NCBI GenBank assembly: GCA_936440205.1 | Contig: OW387135.1 | Coordinates: forward strand, 27,010,792-27,074,791 | Direction of reading: 5' to 3' | Length of the DNA stretch: 64,000 nucleotides | Source of the DNA: Lepidonotus clava | Lineage: Eukaryota > Annelida > Polychaeta > Phyllodocida > Polynoidae | Shown: one piece after another, positions 31,079 to 44,374 of the stretch | How the letters are laid out: every line of letters starts with the position of its first letter | Position numbering within the stretch: the stretch's first letter is position 1 | Notes under the pieces: model-generated | Database searches by the model: none | Told to the model about the DNA's origin: nothing | Seen by the model: the letters and a program-made list of their open reading frames with translations, nothing else | Program-made: the position numbers and the translations under genes

Positions 31079-32637
31079 GAGGGATTTTCTGTTACCTAGA
31101 CGTATAGGCATAGTTAGAATTGCCTCTTTTTTTTGGTGTTTTTTTTAATTTTTGCATGGTTAGAAGAAAGAAAAATCTGAGATGCAGTGTTGAATGGATC
31201 CAGGATTTTGGAAAAAAACGGGGTTGGTGCACGCTGTACCTTGAGCTACTATCAGTCTTATAATAAGGTTTTTGTTTAGTCCCACTTCTAATATGATTTG
31301 ACTGAGGCGGAGGCAGTGAGACAACGGTACACATGTATATGGTGAAACGTATGCAAAGTGTCTGAATAAGAAAGTTGGGGGAACTAAAACTAAAAAGCAT
31401 GTCTACGTGGTAATTGGAAAGTCCTTTGGTAAACTATCAAGTTTTTCGGTCTGCCTCACAGCAAGTTATTCTCTGGTAACAGCTTATACATGCTTCCTAA
31501 TTGTCGTATCTTTGGAGCCAAGCTCAGAAGTCTGTTCATCAGAACTTTATTGTATGTATAGAAATGTTAATGTTATGTTATGAAACTACACAATGCAACT
31601 AAATAGTTGTAAATATCATAGTTGTATCAGATTCGCTTCAGGCTGATATTACTATAGTCTATCCAAGATCCCGGTAGTTATCACAGTTCACAGTATGGTA
31701 TCACAGATCATAGTATGGTATTTTTTGCCTTAGACCCTATTTTCGTTTTTTACTAACAAAATGTTATATAAATATCTATATCATTTTTTGTTTATGTATT
31801 TCACATACACACGCAGCCACTGCAAAACTGGTAGATATAACGCCAATCGCAGTTTATATAAAAATGAAAGCTTACCATGAGATATTACTTTGCCTTCCTG
31901 GTTTATTCCCCTCAAGACACTATTGCTCCTACAAAAAAAAAAAATGTAACAGCCTTTTCCCAAGGGAACCAATGCTAAAGCCCGTCAGTCTAATCCATAA
32001 TGTCGAACAATTTCTTTTTAAATTGTCAAGAAATACAGCATTTGCATTGGCTGGCAAAGAAGTAAATCTGTTAGTTGATGAAATTTAAGCAGTACTCGAT
32101 GATTAAAATAAACACACACAAAAAAAACACACGCCATTCTAGCCTGTTCCAGTGATCTAAAGTATCAAAACCAGAATGGCTTATATGCTGCATTTTGCCC
32201 AACACTTGTCCAATCCCGGGAAGTACACAATGTGGCATGGGTTTGAATAGCCTGTCTGTTTGGAAGCAACTGTACTGAGCAAGGAAATGTATAAATGTGA
32301 AGGCAATTATAAATCCTAGTTTCACATACTGTGAGCGACATGGGTCCATTTTTGGTCAGGTTCTAATGTGAATGAGGCGGGATTCTTGGAAGCTGATTTT
32401 TCTTTCCAAGTGTCCCCCTTCTACACACGAGGAAGCTGCTATTGTTGCTCATGACTGCGTGAGAATGCTTAAGAGCTAGATTACTGTACGTTCATTTCTT
32501 TTATTTGTAAATACATCCAGACACATTACCCTGTAGAATTAACAAGTAGGGAAGATATTTTCTAATTATCATGTTATATTATCAGCAGGTCTGACCTGAG
32601 ATTTTGCATTACACAGCTGACATTGACTACCGATTTA

Positions 32638-32847
32638 GGGCGCGTTTCACAATAGAAGAATTTAAAATGCGTTCTTTTATCTTAGATATTAAGATAAGAT
32701 GCTTTTAGAAAATAGTCTTAACTTGATATAATACATGACTAACAACAGGGACATAAGATCGTAAGTCTGGAATACAACAAAAGAACATGTCAAAATATCA
32801 TAGACTTAAAACTACAATCTTAGAGTTACGGGCAGTGTGAAACACCC
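32638..32847. mobile_element. MITE with GGGCGCGTTTCACA ends
   Basis: GGGCGCGTTTCACA at 32638 is mirrored by TGTGAAACACCC ending at 32847. The interior has paired TTCTTTTATCTTAGA / TCTTAGAG words. 210 bp, no ORF. Confidence 0.6.
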
Positions 32848-33454
32848 ACCGAATCTGGTGACTTAAGGAAACCCCAAATCGTTATACTTGTGGTGCTTTG
32901 TATATTTACTGTGTGATGGTGTTTAGGCGCTTTTTTCTATGTATAGAACTTGTCTTTTCGAAGGGACGCCTTCCAAAGAAAGAGTGAGGATAAAATGCAT
33001 TCATATCACTCTCGACTTTAGAACACTAGTTAGTCTTTACATTCGTTAAGATGGTAATGCTAGGGGGTTGAGTCATATGCAGTTAAGTCTATCGATCATT
33101 AGATAAGCTGGGTTATTCTTTTAAACTAAGAGACATTCTATGACAAGTATAGTATGACCACATTGACGTTTTAATTCAGTAGAGGACTACGCCAGTCTAT
33201 TTGGTGCACTAAGATATTTACTTCTGCATAATTTGTATGGTATTTCCCAGATGCATGCATTTCGTAGTTCAATGCAAAAGTCTGGGAGTCATGTTCAAGG
33301 CTGTTCAATTTACTGGATTTGCAGAATTAACTTTAGGTTGTAACACACACACATGTGCACTGTAAATGTAGTTTACTAAGGGGGAGTGTTGCAGTAATTA
33401 TTAGCTTTATCTTCTCTACATTGGGATCATTCTTACCAAGGAGTTCGCATTCTC

Positions 33455-33667
33455 TTAAAGCCGTGTTCTCATCCGTGAAGTGCTAAGCTAACATAATATA
33501 TATGCTGATGTATTAAAGCCTAACAACGCCACAGCCGGCGACGTGTTTTGCGACGTTAGAACGTAATCCAGCAACGTTATTGGTCACGTCACGAATTTGA
33601 CGCCAAGGTATGGGAGTTACAACGTAGCAAATTACAACGTCCTCACGGACAAGAACGCGGCTTTTAA
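33455..33667. mobile_element. TTAA MITE with AAAGCCGTGTTCTCATCCGTGA ends
   Basis: TTAAAGCCGTGTTCTCATCC is mirrored by a diverged GGACAAGAACGCGGCTTTTAA ending at 33667. TTAA borders both tips. The interior is rich in AACGT and CACG words. Confidence 0.65.
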
Positions 33668-35623
33668 TCTCAAGACACTGACCCACAATGAATAATGCAA
33701 ATATACATGTTGAAAAGTTGGTGAAGAGTACGGCCGTCTTTACAGTTTAACAAAATACATCTTGGTTCAATATGCAGGTGTCATGAAATAATGGAAAATA
33801 GTAAACCGCGACTAGGTTCAATATCCCGGTGAATCTGACAAACAGGGGACTTTTTTTGCGAAATATATAAACGCTGAATAATAAATACGGTATGTCTAAT
33901 GCATAAGCAACGTTGGTATAGGTAACCGCTGAGCAGCTTAGTATTGGTAGGAAAATATAACGTTTTCTTCAAACGCACATATTCAAATAGCCATCAAGCT
34001 TGTTTTTGATATGAGGAATACTCGATGACATATTCTTAGGGACAGGATTTTGTTGGGATAAATCAAGCACTATATACAATATATCATTAAAAATAGCTCA
34101 GATAGGATTCCAACCATGCTTATCGCACTGTCTTTTTTTGAACAGAAGTATTACCCTGAAGTCTGATACGTTTTCAACTAAACAAAACATATACATTTGA
34201 AGTTATTATACATGGCAGGCAAGCCACAGGGTAATACATACACAAATGAAAAATCTGACCAATTAAGTATACATTTTTGTCTGAATTAATGAAAGTATAT
34301 CTGTATGAATTTAAGAGCCCTACCGCGTTACCCTGTTGTACAAATTGAACTTAGTCTGAGACGATCACGTTTTCCAGAATCATCAACCCCCTCAACACTT
34401 TCTGACGGTCTTATACTTTATTATTTTCCTAACCAATGTACACAGAGTAACTCTAATTTACCCGGGATATAAAAGGTGATTTTCACCAACATATTTTTAA
34501 GAGTTGGCACTTGAGAGCACTTGTACAATTGTATATCCTGATATCTATACTGAAAGAATATTTATCAAATATTTTCCTTTGATTTAACTTTACCCCTTAG
34601 GGGTTACTTCCAGTACACATACAGATAGCAGAGCAAATATCTGGAGCAATGAAAAGTTTCAGCATTTACAGATTGGACTCTGATCGGGGGCGATCCTTTG
34701 ATCTCTAGAAATCCGTGAGAAAACTACATTCACTTGTGGTGATACATATTGTTTCATATTGAGAACACCAGGTTGCATTGTGCTTATATTATAAATGGGT
34801 TAAGAAAGAGAAACTCTGAGCGAAGTTGACGATAGAAATAAAGCCTAGTAACACATAACTTGTCTCCTGGTTTTCGTTATGTTTTATCATAATCTGGATA
34901 TGAGGAAAGAAATTGGAAAAGCCGATCAGATATCATGATCTATTTTCCATGATCCTTTAAGATTTTTCATAAAATCCTGAACTTAATCTTAGAAAAACCA
35001 GATGCATTTTCAACAGTGTCCTGAAGTTTAACGACATTTAACTACTGTTTCTCTACAATTTGGCCACCAAAGTTTAGTCTCAAACTGTTTGTTGGACCTA
35101 TTGATAATTTGAGTAACATTATTTCACTTAAATGGCCGCTTCAATGGTTGCTGATGGGGAATCGGAATTCCTACGAAAATCTAACTCCTCCATCCCTGAT
35201 ATATATAGTTTTGCAGAAATGGCATTGGTTAAAATTTAGGACATTTTGTACGTATCTGTTGGTACACCGTTAATTTGGGGTGAGGTGATAAAAAATGACA
35301 AATAAACGTAGTATCTTTCTTAAAAAGTATATATTTCACATAGTAAATAAGTGATACTCTTACATGAAAATATGACCACGAAATTAAGTTTGTGTAAGTA
35401 CAGCCATTTCATTGCACTCAGAGAAAGACGTGTCGTTTAAAGTTATGTCATTTATAATATTTCCATTTATTTTGGAGGCCAGGGGCATCATCTTGAGAAA
35501 AAATAGCTTATATTTGATCATCATATTTCATCGGATAAGTATGCATCCTGTGAATCAATTAGTTATCTGAGTAGATGTACCTCGATGATACCTTCAGTGC
35601 GGCAGATGCGGAATGGTGCAAGT

Positions 35624-38600
35624 TCAGAAGTCCAGAAGCTGTTCAAGTAAGCAGTAAAACACACGAGTGACTCAGATGTTTCCGTATTTTTCTTCATCAA
35701 TTTTCTATTTCTACAACACATTCTCCGAATAGCTTTTTACAATGCAGCTGGTTTTTTTAAAAATGTTTTTACCATTTACGTATATATATATCACTCAAAA
35801 GCAGACAAATCATTTCGAAATCGTTTCCAATAACTAATACTAGTTCTAAAGATATACTGTAACCGTAAACCGTACACGTTACCGTGACAGAACTTTGTAT
35901 ATTCAGGAGAATTATGTGCAATATCATAAAGCCCGTAACATAAGCCGCATCCTTCTTTAATGAATACCCAGCTTTTAAATTTCTGGCAGTTTTCAATTTA
36001 CAAAATTCATATCAAATATAACAAATTAAACTGAACCCGTATCAAAGAGGTACTTTATGCACAAAGTGTAGGGTAAAATGTTTTTATAAACACTGGAACA
36101 ATGGAATATTCGGATTCTTCAGGTTAGATTAAGAACTAAGTATCTCTTTATAATGAAACTTACCAATTGAGGTAGTATTTTCTCGAAGTGTTCAATATGA
36201 ACAACGGACGCATCCTCCTGCTGAAAGATATGATATAAAGCATGTGTTTAAGTTTCATGTGTTCCTCACTAATCATACTTAGAATAATGTAACTTTTTTT
36301 AATAACACTTGAATCAAGGTAAACTTCAGACAACCATGAATTCATTTGGACATCTTACATTATTATTAAGGAAAGACAGCATCCGTGTGAGGCAAACTCC
36401 TAGGACACCTTTAACCAAAATTAACTGTTCTATTGTATTAGACACATATATACAGTATATGCAAATAAATAGTCAATCAATAAACGTGAATTAAAGAAAT
36501 AATTTATAACTGTATAAAAGTAAGAATCTAGATTTTCTTATGTTAGCCCGAACCTTCTGTTGTATTTGGAATGGAGGCATGGAGTTGTTATTCAGTTGGT
36601 TATCTCTCAGAACAATAAATCTTTGAACTACAACATGACGATGTAATAATAAAGCACTGGAAAAATTGGAGGCAGTAGCTACTTACCTGGGCTCTCACAG
36701 CTGCTCTTCCCGTGGCCTCTGAAACGTGCAGATTCAAGTAAGTTCAACTCTTAAGTTCAACTTTCAAAAAGTATGCACTGAAAATATCAAAATGTTTAAA
36801 ACCAGCCTTTATATCTCTTGGTGACACAACAGTAAAGTTCTACTTGGGTCTTTCCACTAAAAAAATTGTCTTAATTTTGCTTAATGAGACGTATTTTCAA
36901 TATTTCTCATCTCCTTTTTTGTCCTTAAAATATGTTAATCCATTACCAACGAATATTTTACTTTCCGATTGACCACCTTCAGGGCCACCCAGGTGGGCAG
37001 AAAATAAACTGTTCACTTTGATATGGTTTTGACGATCTGAACACCACATCAAATGGTTTAATCACATAAACCTACCAGCAACAAATACACGTAAAAGCTC
37101 CACTGCAAGTTTGGATGCATCGGCATTTACTGGAAAAAAACGACATTAAGGTTTATGTAGACGTTCGAAAGAAAGAACTAAGTGTACGTCATTTAAGTAT
37201 CTATTCTAATTTCTGTTAAGTTTCTACATCATCTCAGTATTTATTAGTTTTTCTTTTTTTACTATTTGAATAAGGGTCCGAAGATGGCATTGCGCTAAAA
37301 TAAAACAAAAGAGTTCTACCGCATTCATCGGACTAGGTTTCAGTATAATATGACATGACTTTATGAGGTCAATATTATTAAGCTCCGGACACTATTTCTC
37401 AAGTCTATGGCTCAGATAAATATGTAAAATATATATCCTGGCAGGCATAAATGATTAGACCCGTAAACTCTTTTTCCATACTTTTCCTCAAATTTCGACA
37501 TTCCCTGAGGGGAATCCATTAGAATTCAGGCAAGGTGCATAAGACTTTTTGGCCTCATTGGAAAGCAATCTATTAAAGGAGATGACATTAAATTCGATCC
37601 TTACTCCTTGTCTTCTCATCCTTGAAATTTGCTTGTAACAACTTGACGACGGTTTCCTGAAATAAGAAAAAAATGACAAGTTAAGGATAGACAACTGTTG
37701 ATCGGCCACCTTTCATACAATCTCACTTCTCTCTGTAACTAAACATGATATATTAACGTGCTATATATCAAATGAAAGATAATATTTTTCTCTGCCTAGT
37801 GATCATATCATTATCCTGATGAGCTACTTAATCGAGACAGTGTCAATAAAAAACTATTTTTTTCACTTTTATTTTTCGAACATCAATATCTCTTTTAATA
37901 ATAAATATACAGTGACCAATTTTTTTCCAGATGTCAATAACATTCATTCAGAGGGAACCGTGTCTCAGAATTTTGATTAAGGCCCTAGTTCATATTTTAT
38001 GTCAAAAAACGGGTAACTTCTAAACATTTTTTAAAACTTAATTTTCTACATTTCATAAAAGAAAATCTGGGGCCTAAATACAAATTCTGAGACACGGTTC
38101 CCTCTGAATGGCCTTAATCTACATATATTTAAAATTTCAAGTATGTAGATTGAATATCAACTGAGATATCCTTGTTCAAAATAAAGTAGTAAAAAATCAA
38201 TTTTTCAAATTCCTGACTATCTATTACAGGCATCAATGCTCGTACATTTATATCTTTTATATCATTAGGTAGGATTCTTAATTCATCAATTTGAGGATAT
38301 ATGATATATGTTTGGAGTTAAAGAGATCACAGCAGAATGTGCATTTTACCCTGGCCACGGCAAAACACCCCTAGTCAACAGTTGTCTATCCTTAAGTCAC
38401 CGCCTGTCGGGGTGAAACTAAGTTCAAAATCATGGATAAGAAGAAAGTTAAAACAATAAATAGACAAGCTAGATCTATGTGGTGGTGGTAGACGTGGCTT
38501 GTGAAGACCGGTGCGACCGCTGAAGTGAAAAGGATTTTTTTTCTATTCCACTGGTTGAGTACAACGTACAATAACCATGGAGAAGAATCAGATTTGTCTC

Positions 38601-39662
38601 ATTAATAAATAGACAAGCTGTATTAGCATCTAGACTGATGTCATTAGAGAGCTAATTATAAGCATGTCATCTGGATCTAAAGGTATCTACCCACACATTT
38701 TTGAAAATTAATTTAAGAAGTTTTGACCAATATAGAGACCAAGATCACAAAAATGAAAGAATTTGTTTGCAGAATAGATATATTGTAATTAAATTTCAAT
38801 TAAGTGTACCCATTTTAACATGGGATTTAGAATCTTGACAATATTTCATTTTAACTTCTCAAAAAAAACCCAGTTAAGACCTTTTTAAGACCTCTATATA
38901 GATCTAACTGCAAAACTGTCAAATTTAAGACCTTTTTAAGGCCTCAAATTTGAGCAATCATCTTAAGACCTTTTGAAACCTTTTAATTTAACGTTAAGAC
39001 TTGCACGGGAACCCTGAACTGAAGCTGACACGGACTGAAAAAAAAACCCACTACTTTTGTCACAAAAATGATCAATAGACTATAGAGGATCTAAATCTAA
39101 CCCATGAGGCATGACACTACCCTTGCTGCGCCCACTCTGAAGCTGCTTGCCCCTGCCAGTTAGACTATGTAGATCCACGTTTGGAAAATCAAGATTAATT
39201 TGGTCCAAAATCGCCCTGGGAGCAATCTATGACGGATGACGTAGCTGAGGACGTCATTTTGCTACCTTGGGGGCGCCCCCCGACCCCCGGCAATGGACCC
39301 AAATCCGTCCCTGCTCTACCAAGTCAGACCAAGACACACTGAGTGACACAGCGTATGTATCTGTTTCACCTCCTGAATTTCTAGTGACTGTCTACTAAGT
39401 TTGATAACCAATTACCCTCATATCATATGACATATGTATTATCTAAAATGTGGCAGTAGAGACTAGAGTACGTGGTAGGAACGACGCCAAGTTGATCCAA
39501 GTTGATGAGCGATAAAAGGGGTTTCAGCCATTAAACTCAACCAACAGACCAATATAAACATATTTTCCGGCTGATATGGATATTTACTAAAATGTTATTC
39601 CCTTAAGCACTGTATGCTATCTCGCTTACCTGTTTAAACGTTGCTATTTCATCGGTATCCAT
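35624..39662 (-). CDS. CENPX: CENP-X / MHF2 (FANCM-associated histone-fold protein), six exons
   Basis: Exons in transcript order: 39662-39630, 37656-37605, 37129-37076, 36718-36687, 36220-36164, 35638-35624. All have GT..AG borders and matching phases; 80 residues, against about 81 in vertebrate CENP-X. The protein starts MDTDEIATFKQ and contains VKLLQANFKDEKTR, DASKLAVELLRVFVAEA and FEKILPQLLLDF. These align directly with the human protein's HFKDDKTK, VELLKVFVVEA and LEKVLPQLLLDF. CENP-X forms a histone-fold complex with CENP-S, acting in the kinetochore CENP-T-W-S-X tetramer and with FANCM in DNA repair. The last exon codes only LLDF and the stop. Exon 4 has 32 nt. None would be found by ORF length. 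The start is the first ATG, with an E2F-like site about 27 bases upstream. Confidence 0.92.
37945..38110. mobile_element. MITE in CENPX intron 1
   Basis: CATTCAGAGGGAACCGTGTC and its complement at 38091-38110 form near-perfect ends, extended inward by CTCAGAATTT and a paired GGCCC/GGGCC word. 166 bp, no ORF. Confidence 0.8.
38111..39629. other. CENPX intron 1, remainder
   Basis: Non-coding. CCCAAATCCGTCCCTG at 39298-39313 looks like the end of the GGGGCGGAT repeat family seen at 59353 and 59757. Nothing else recognised. Confidence 0.4.
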
Positions 39663-39688
39663 CACATTTATTTTGCTAAATTTAACTG

Positions 39689-39698
39689 TTTTGGCGGG
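39689..39698. promoter_or_regulatory. CENPX: E2F-like site upstream of CENPX
   Basis: TTTTGGCGGG matches the E2F consensus and lies 27 bases upstream of the CENPX ATG. E2F control would fit a gene needed in S phase and mitosis; inference from sequence alone. Confidence 0.5.
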
Positions 39699-39992
39699 CA
39701 ATTCTGGATTTCACCAACAGGTGGCAGCATCAATCACAAGTTCAACAAAATGCCGTTAGATGACGCCACAAGACACATGCCACTTTCGCGGGTCGTTGCG
39801 TTTTCATTCTGGGAGTGCCTTGGCCGGCAATCTGTAACTTACACGATATTGGTCTGGGTCTATTGAAATTATTGATCTAAAACTGTTTTGATCTAGAGGT
39901 AATTATTGTCAGGGAGAGATTAATAAATTATCATTTGTCGGCTTCTGTAGCTGGAGTAGGAAAATGCTATGCCAATGGGATATGGAAAGGTT

Positions 39993-40238
39993 GGTTGGTT
40001 ATTGGTTGCTTTACACCCTAATCAACTGCCAGGGTCATATCAAGGGCGGTGATGGAGATCAAATCTATGAGAAGGTAGAGACCATACCCCTACACATTTA
40101 CCGAAGTAGGTGTTCTTTAATGTGCCTGGTCCCATAGACAAGGCCAGACACACAACAGCCATGGCCAGTGGCACAAGGCCTTTGATATCCCAGTCATTGT
40201 CACTGGGAGAAACACAGAGGGGTGTAGCAGCCCTGCCA
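39993..40238 (+). mobile_element. SINE with perfect 15 bp target duplications
   Basis: GGATATGGAAAGGTT occurs directly on both sides (39978-39992 and 40239-40253). The 246 bp insert contains TTTACACCCTAATCAACTGC, CAGGGTCATATCAAGGGCGG, TTTAATGTGCCTGGTCCC and CCAGACACACAACAGCCA. This is a conserved block I associate with widespread invertebrate SINEs. No poly(A) tail is evident and the 3' end is CCCTGCCA. Perfect duplications indicate a recent insertion by LINE machinery. I did not find a clear tRNA-type promoter. Confidence 0.7.
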
Positions 40239-40534
40239 GGATATGGAAAGGTTTACCTAAGCATTATGGTTTAAGTTAGGATAAATCTATCACTGACTAT
40301 TACCAAACATCAGATGTTTGGTTACTATGGAAAGGACAAAATTGTGCCAATTATTTTGCCAATTTTGTCAAAAATTGTAACCCATTAGGAAAAAAAAGTC
40401 ATGACTTGATTGTATTACCAGTCCGATCTAAAAGAGATTATCTTTTATAGAACAAAAGTTATAAGCATAACATTTTGCTGTTATGACATTTATTTAATTC
40501 ATGGGAAAAAAATTATTTCATTACTAAATATTTA

Positions 40535-43085
40535 GATAGGGTAGGTTTGGGCAAGACGCCCATGTGGGGTAAAAGGCCCACCCTTTCTAATTTGGCATGA
40601 TATCTTATTAGGACAAAAGTAAGCTATAAAATAAGTTTCAGTTGGATATAATAATATCTCTTGAAATATAACATTTAAATAGATATATTTTGAATCAAAA
40701 GAACTAGAACAGCTTTTATTTTTCAGACCCTTATGTTCTTATTTTTTGGCCTTAGATAATTAACTCTGCAGTGTCAAGGGTCACATTATCATTGAAAAAC
40801 TGTTTTCATTAAGTAAGTTTGACTTAATTAAGGAATTATGGGATATCCTACACAAGTTTAGAAAGATATCATCTACAAATTATATCAAAGATTGCACTAT
40901 TTTCTTAAAGGGAGCCAAAAGCAATGTTGGGTCAAAATTTTGCAAATTCTATCAACTATTGAAATACACTCAATGGCCATAACCTAGGCCTGTAGTAAAA
41001 TATAGACTGTGAATAGAGACTTGAACTACATCAAAATACATTAAAACATGTCCCTGATCAATTTTGGTGACCCACCAAAATTGGTTTGTTTACAAACATT
41101 GCTGACTTCAAGCATAAATGACATGAGTATTATGGAATTCACATAAAGTTATAGGCAGTTATCATGATTCATATTGTGCCAATGTCTAAATCTTGACTCT
41201 TGGAGTGTATTTTCATAATTATTTGAGTTTCTAAAATTGTGTCATATTTTGACAATAGCGTTGTTTTTGGCTCCCTTTAAGTGTGGGGCAAAAGGCCCAC
41301 TCCCAAAATTGGGCTTTTTGTCCCATATAGGCCTTTTTTTCCCTCTTAGAACACATAGTATTTCTAGGCAGGTCTTTTGCCCCATACCCCCTGTGGCCCA
41401 TTGCACAATGGGTTTCGTAACAACGAAAATAATTTTATTAACGAAATTAATATTTTCATAACAACGATGGTTTCCACACAATTTTTCTCTATATTTAGAA
41501 TGCCCCCAGAGAGCTGTAACTTTTACAGAATTTTCTCTAAATTTTTACCTTTTTACATCAATTTACAGAATTCAATTTCATTCATTATAACCAGAGATGT
41601 TACGATAGTTGTAAAATTGTAACAACGAAATCTTTGTTAAAGATATTATCTTTGTTTGATCCTCACAACGAAAATCCATTGTGCAACGGGCCACAGGGCT
41701 TCTTGCCCCACACCCCTTGGCCTTTTACCCCATACACCCTAGGTGTGGGACAAAAGGCCCACTTTCTTTAAATTTGCTTTAATCTTAACCCTATTCAAAT
41801 AAATCACTAAATTTTGTTTAATTTGACAAAAAGTCACTAGTTATATGATTTTATTTCTTTTCGTTTTTTATCCCCCAGCTTAGAACAGAAATAGGGGGAA
41901 TGTGGGTTGTATCGCGCACTTAATGCGCGATACAACAACAGTTGCAATTGCTAGACAGAGAAATAAGCTATAAGATAGGCCCGTGGTGCATAAGAAGAAA
42001 AAAACAGATAACCAAAAAATGATTTAATTTTATGTTGATACAAAACCCGTATCATCCAATATTAATTATCATTTGGGAGGATAACTACTAGGTTATTTTC
42101 GACGTGTATGTATAGAAATTACTATTTTATATGTAAAAGGAAGGACACTTTTATTAGGATCAATGACCTGTTGTTATATTGCGCATTTAAGTATTATATC
42201 GCATATTTATTACACCTATCTTTGATATGACGTTATGAAATCATTGAACAAGAAATTATCAACAAATTATTGCAGATTGTGCGGATTTTTGCCCATTTTC
42301 TTATTGGAAAAAAAGAATTAGCAAAGGATCAAGTCTAACTTATTTTCTAAATGAATTTTTGACAATGAATTTTTGTAAATTCTGATTAAATGACTGGAAT
42401 TCAATGATCTAATATTTCATGTTATAGGTAAATATTATAGTTTCATCTGGATGATTTTGAATTCTTATTTGACATAGTTCATTTTTGGCAAATGAAATGG
42501 AGAGATATTGGTGATACAAGAAATACTTTAAAAAATGAATTCAAGTCTGTAATTAATGAAAATTGAATAATTAGAGTTATGTATGTATACTTAGCTAGGA
42601 GCTGCGCGATACAACAACAGTCAAAGCGCGATATAACACCACCAAAAGTGCTAATTTTACTTTGAAATAACACTGAAAAAATAGATGTTTCATTCTTAGG
42701 GGAAAATAACGTGTTCAGAATTTCACGGACTTCCCACCTAAATAGAGGGATACTGTCTTATCAAGTTCATTAATTTGATATGATGAAATAGGTACAATCA
42801 TAAATTATTAACTAAAAATTAAAGGTAAAACAATAAAAATATGGAATAAGATACATACTCGGTATTCTATTAGTTATTCCATAAGAACACTGATTTCACC
42901 TATTGTATACGCTGAGGCAGACAATACAGCACATGTACCTTTTTGAATTTCAATAATCAGATAAATATTCACTAATTTACAAGCATTTAGGTGCAGGTGC
43001 GCGATATAACCCATATGCGCAATACCACCCACATTCTCCCTATGGGAATGCTTTCTTAAGGTGGGCATCTTGCCCCACCCTACCC
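40535..43085. mobile_element. 2.55 kb DNA element with 24 bp inverted ends and 10 bp target duplication
   Basis: GGGTAGGTTTGGGCAAGACG at 40539 is mirrored by the complement of GGGTAGGGTGGGGCAAGATG at 43085. TAAATATTTA flanks both sides (40525-40534, 43086-43095), with four extra bases on the left. The interior repeats GGGGCAAAAGGCCCAC in both orientations (40566, 41283, 41750) and GCGCGATACAACAACAG (41928, 42605). No long ORF, so non-autonomous. A younger MITE is inserted at 41393-41694. Confidence 0.7.
41393..41694. mobile_element. MITE with GTGGCCCATTGCACAATGG ends (copy 2), nested
   Basis: Collinear with 28419-28733: the same ends, CAACGAAA words, a GCCCCCAGAGAGCTGTAACTTT block against GCCCTAAAAGAGCTGTAACTTT, and similar length. 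It lies inside the 40535-43085 element. Confidence 0.8.
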
Positions 43086-43095
43086 TAAATATTTA

Positions 43096-43965
43096 ATATC
43101 CTGGCTCTTCACACAGTAAACGAGAAAAAGTTGAGCCCAGGAATTTCAAATAGGTCACAAAATTGTCATGAAAAGCCTAGTTATTTCACAATTGTTGGGG
43201 AATCCCTATTAGATCTACACACTCTTCAGATGGAGCTTTCGCCACTGTAACCCAATACATTAAGGGAAGGATTTGCTGGGAGAGGACCCCAACATGTCGT
43301 GTTGCTACCTTCACTGCACGATGCGGAAATGGCTGAGAATTCCCCCTGAATCTCCAGACTCTCTTGACCTGTAGGCCTATACAATTGGAACATTCTTTTT
43401 TTTCCCATGGTAACATGGTAACATCACATGCTTCACGATTAGTTGGAGATAAGACGTTCCATACCAAATTACCAATAATGCAACTGTCATAGAGTTTTTC
43501 TTTTGTTCTCAAATTAGTAATCCCTTGAAAATTCTGCCCAAGTCAAATATCCTAATGATGTAGATGTAGATCTACATTTTTTGGTCAATAACTAGCCCTT
43601 TAGACCCCAATCCGGCCGTAGCCGCCTGTGGTTGTATTCCCCAATCCGGCTGTAGCCGCCCAGAAAAAAGAATGATTTTCGGGTAATATTTCCAAATTTT
43701 TCCCATGAGGGCACTATAATGAATAATCAACATACAAAATTGGCCAATATGTTTAAAAGCTAATTAACTTTAATTTCTTAATGCACAGTCAGTGCACTAG
43801 CCAGCAGAGCGCTACTCACTGTTGTTGGAATAACATCCTGGGAAGATCCGTACTGTTAAGCTATAGCTAGGTTCCGGAATTGGGATTGGAGCGGATAGAC
43901 CGATAGTTGAGCTGGAGCATTGGCTGGGTGTGGTTGAGTGGACGTTACCCCTTTGGTCGATTTGA
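43096..43965. other. Intergenic; contains CAATCCGGC repeats
   Basis: At 43598-43668, CCCCAATCCGGC(C/T)GTAGCCGCC occurs twice in tandem and relates to 20279-20360. CACAGTCAGTGCACTAGCCAG near 43790 resembles a MITE-like end. No gene. Confidence 0.4.
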
Positions 43966-44374
43966 GCATTATTGGAATGTGTGTGATTTTAAAAGTTGAC
44001 CAACTGATGCATATAATTATTATGATGTAGAATTATTTCCCTCTTTGGTTAAACAGATCTTCTGGTATCTGAGGCTGAACGTTTCAGGAGTAAGAAATGA
44101 AAAAATGAAGTGACACCGTTGACCAAGGGATGGAACTTTTTTGATCTTCTTTGATGTAATACCTATATAGAACGTTCTTATATCTCTATCCCCCTGCCCA
44201 TTTTCCCAAGCTGAAATGCTTAAGATTGGCATGGTGCATTTGAACATTATTGTAATGTATATGATTTTAAAAGTTGATCAACTAATGCATATAATCAGCT
44301 GATAATCATAATGATGTAGTACTATTTCCCTCTTTGGTTTGACACATCTTATGGTATCTGAGGCTGAACGTCTG
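43966..44374 (+). repeat. Direct duplication with about 275 bp period
   Basis: Units at 43966-44092 and 44241-44374 share GATTTTAAAAGTTGA, AATGCATATAAT-like, ATTTCCCTCTTTGGTT and GGTATCTGAGGCTGAACGT. About 85-90 percent identical by eye. Confidence 0.8.

Larger units (their letters stand above)
31079..35623. other. Intergenic between the docking-protein gene and CENPX
   Basis: The two genes converge here. Apart from the MITEs at 32638 and 33455 I see no exon, repeat ends or RNA gene. The small ORFs look random. Confidence 0.5.
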
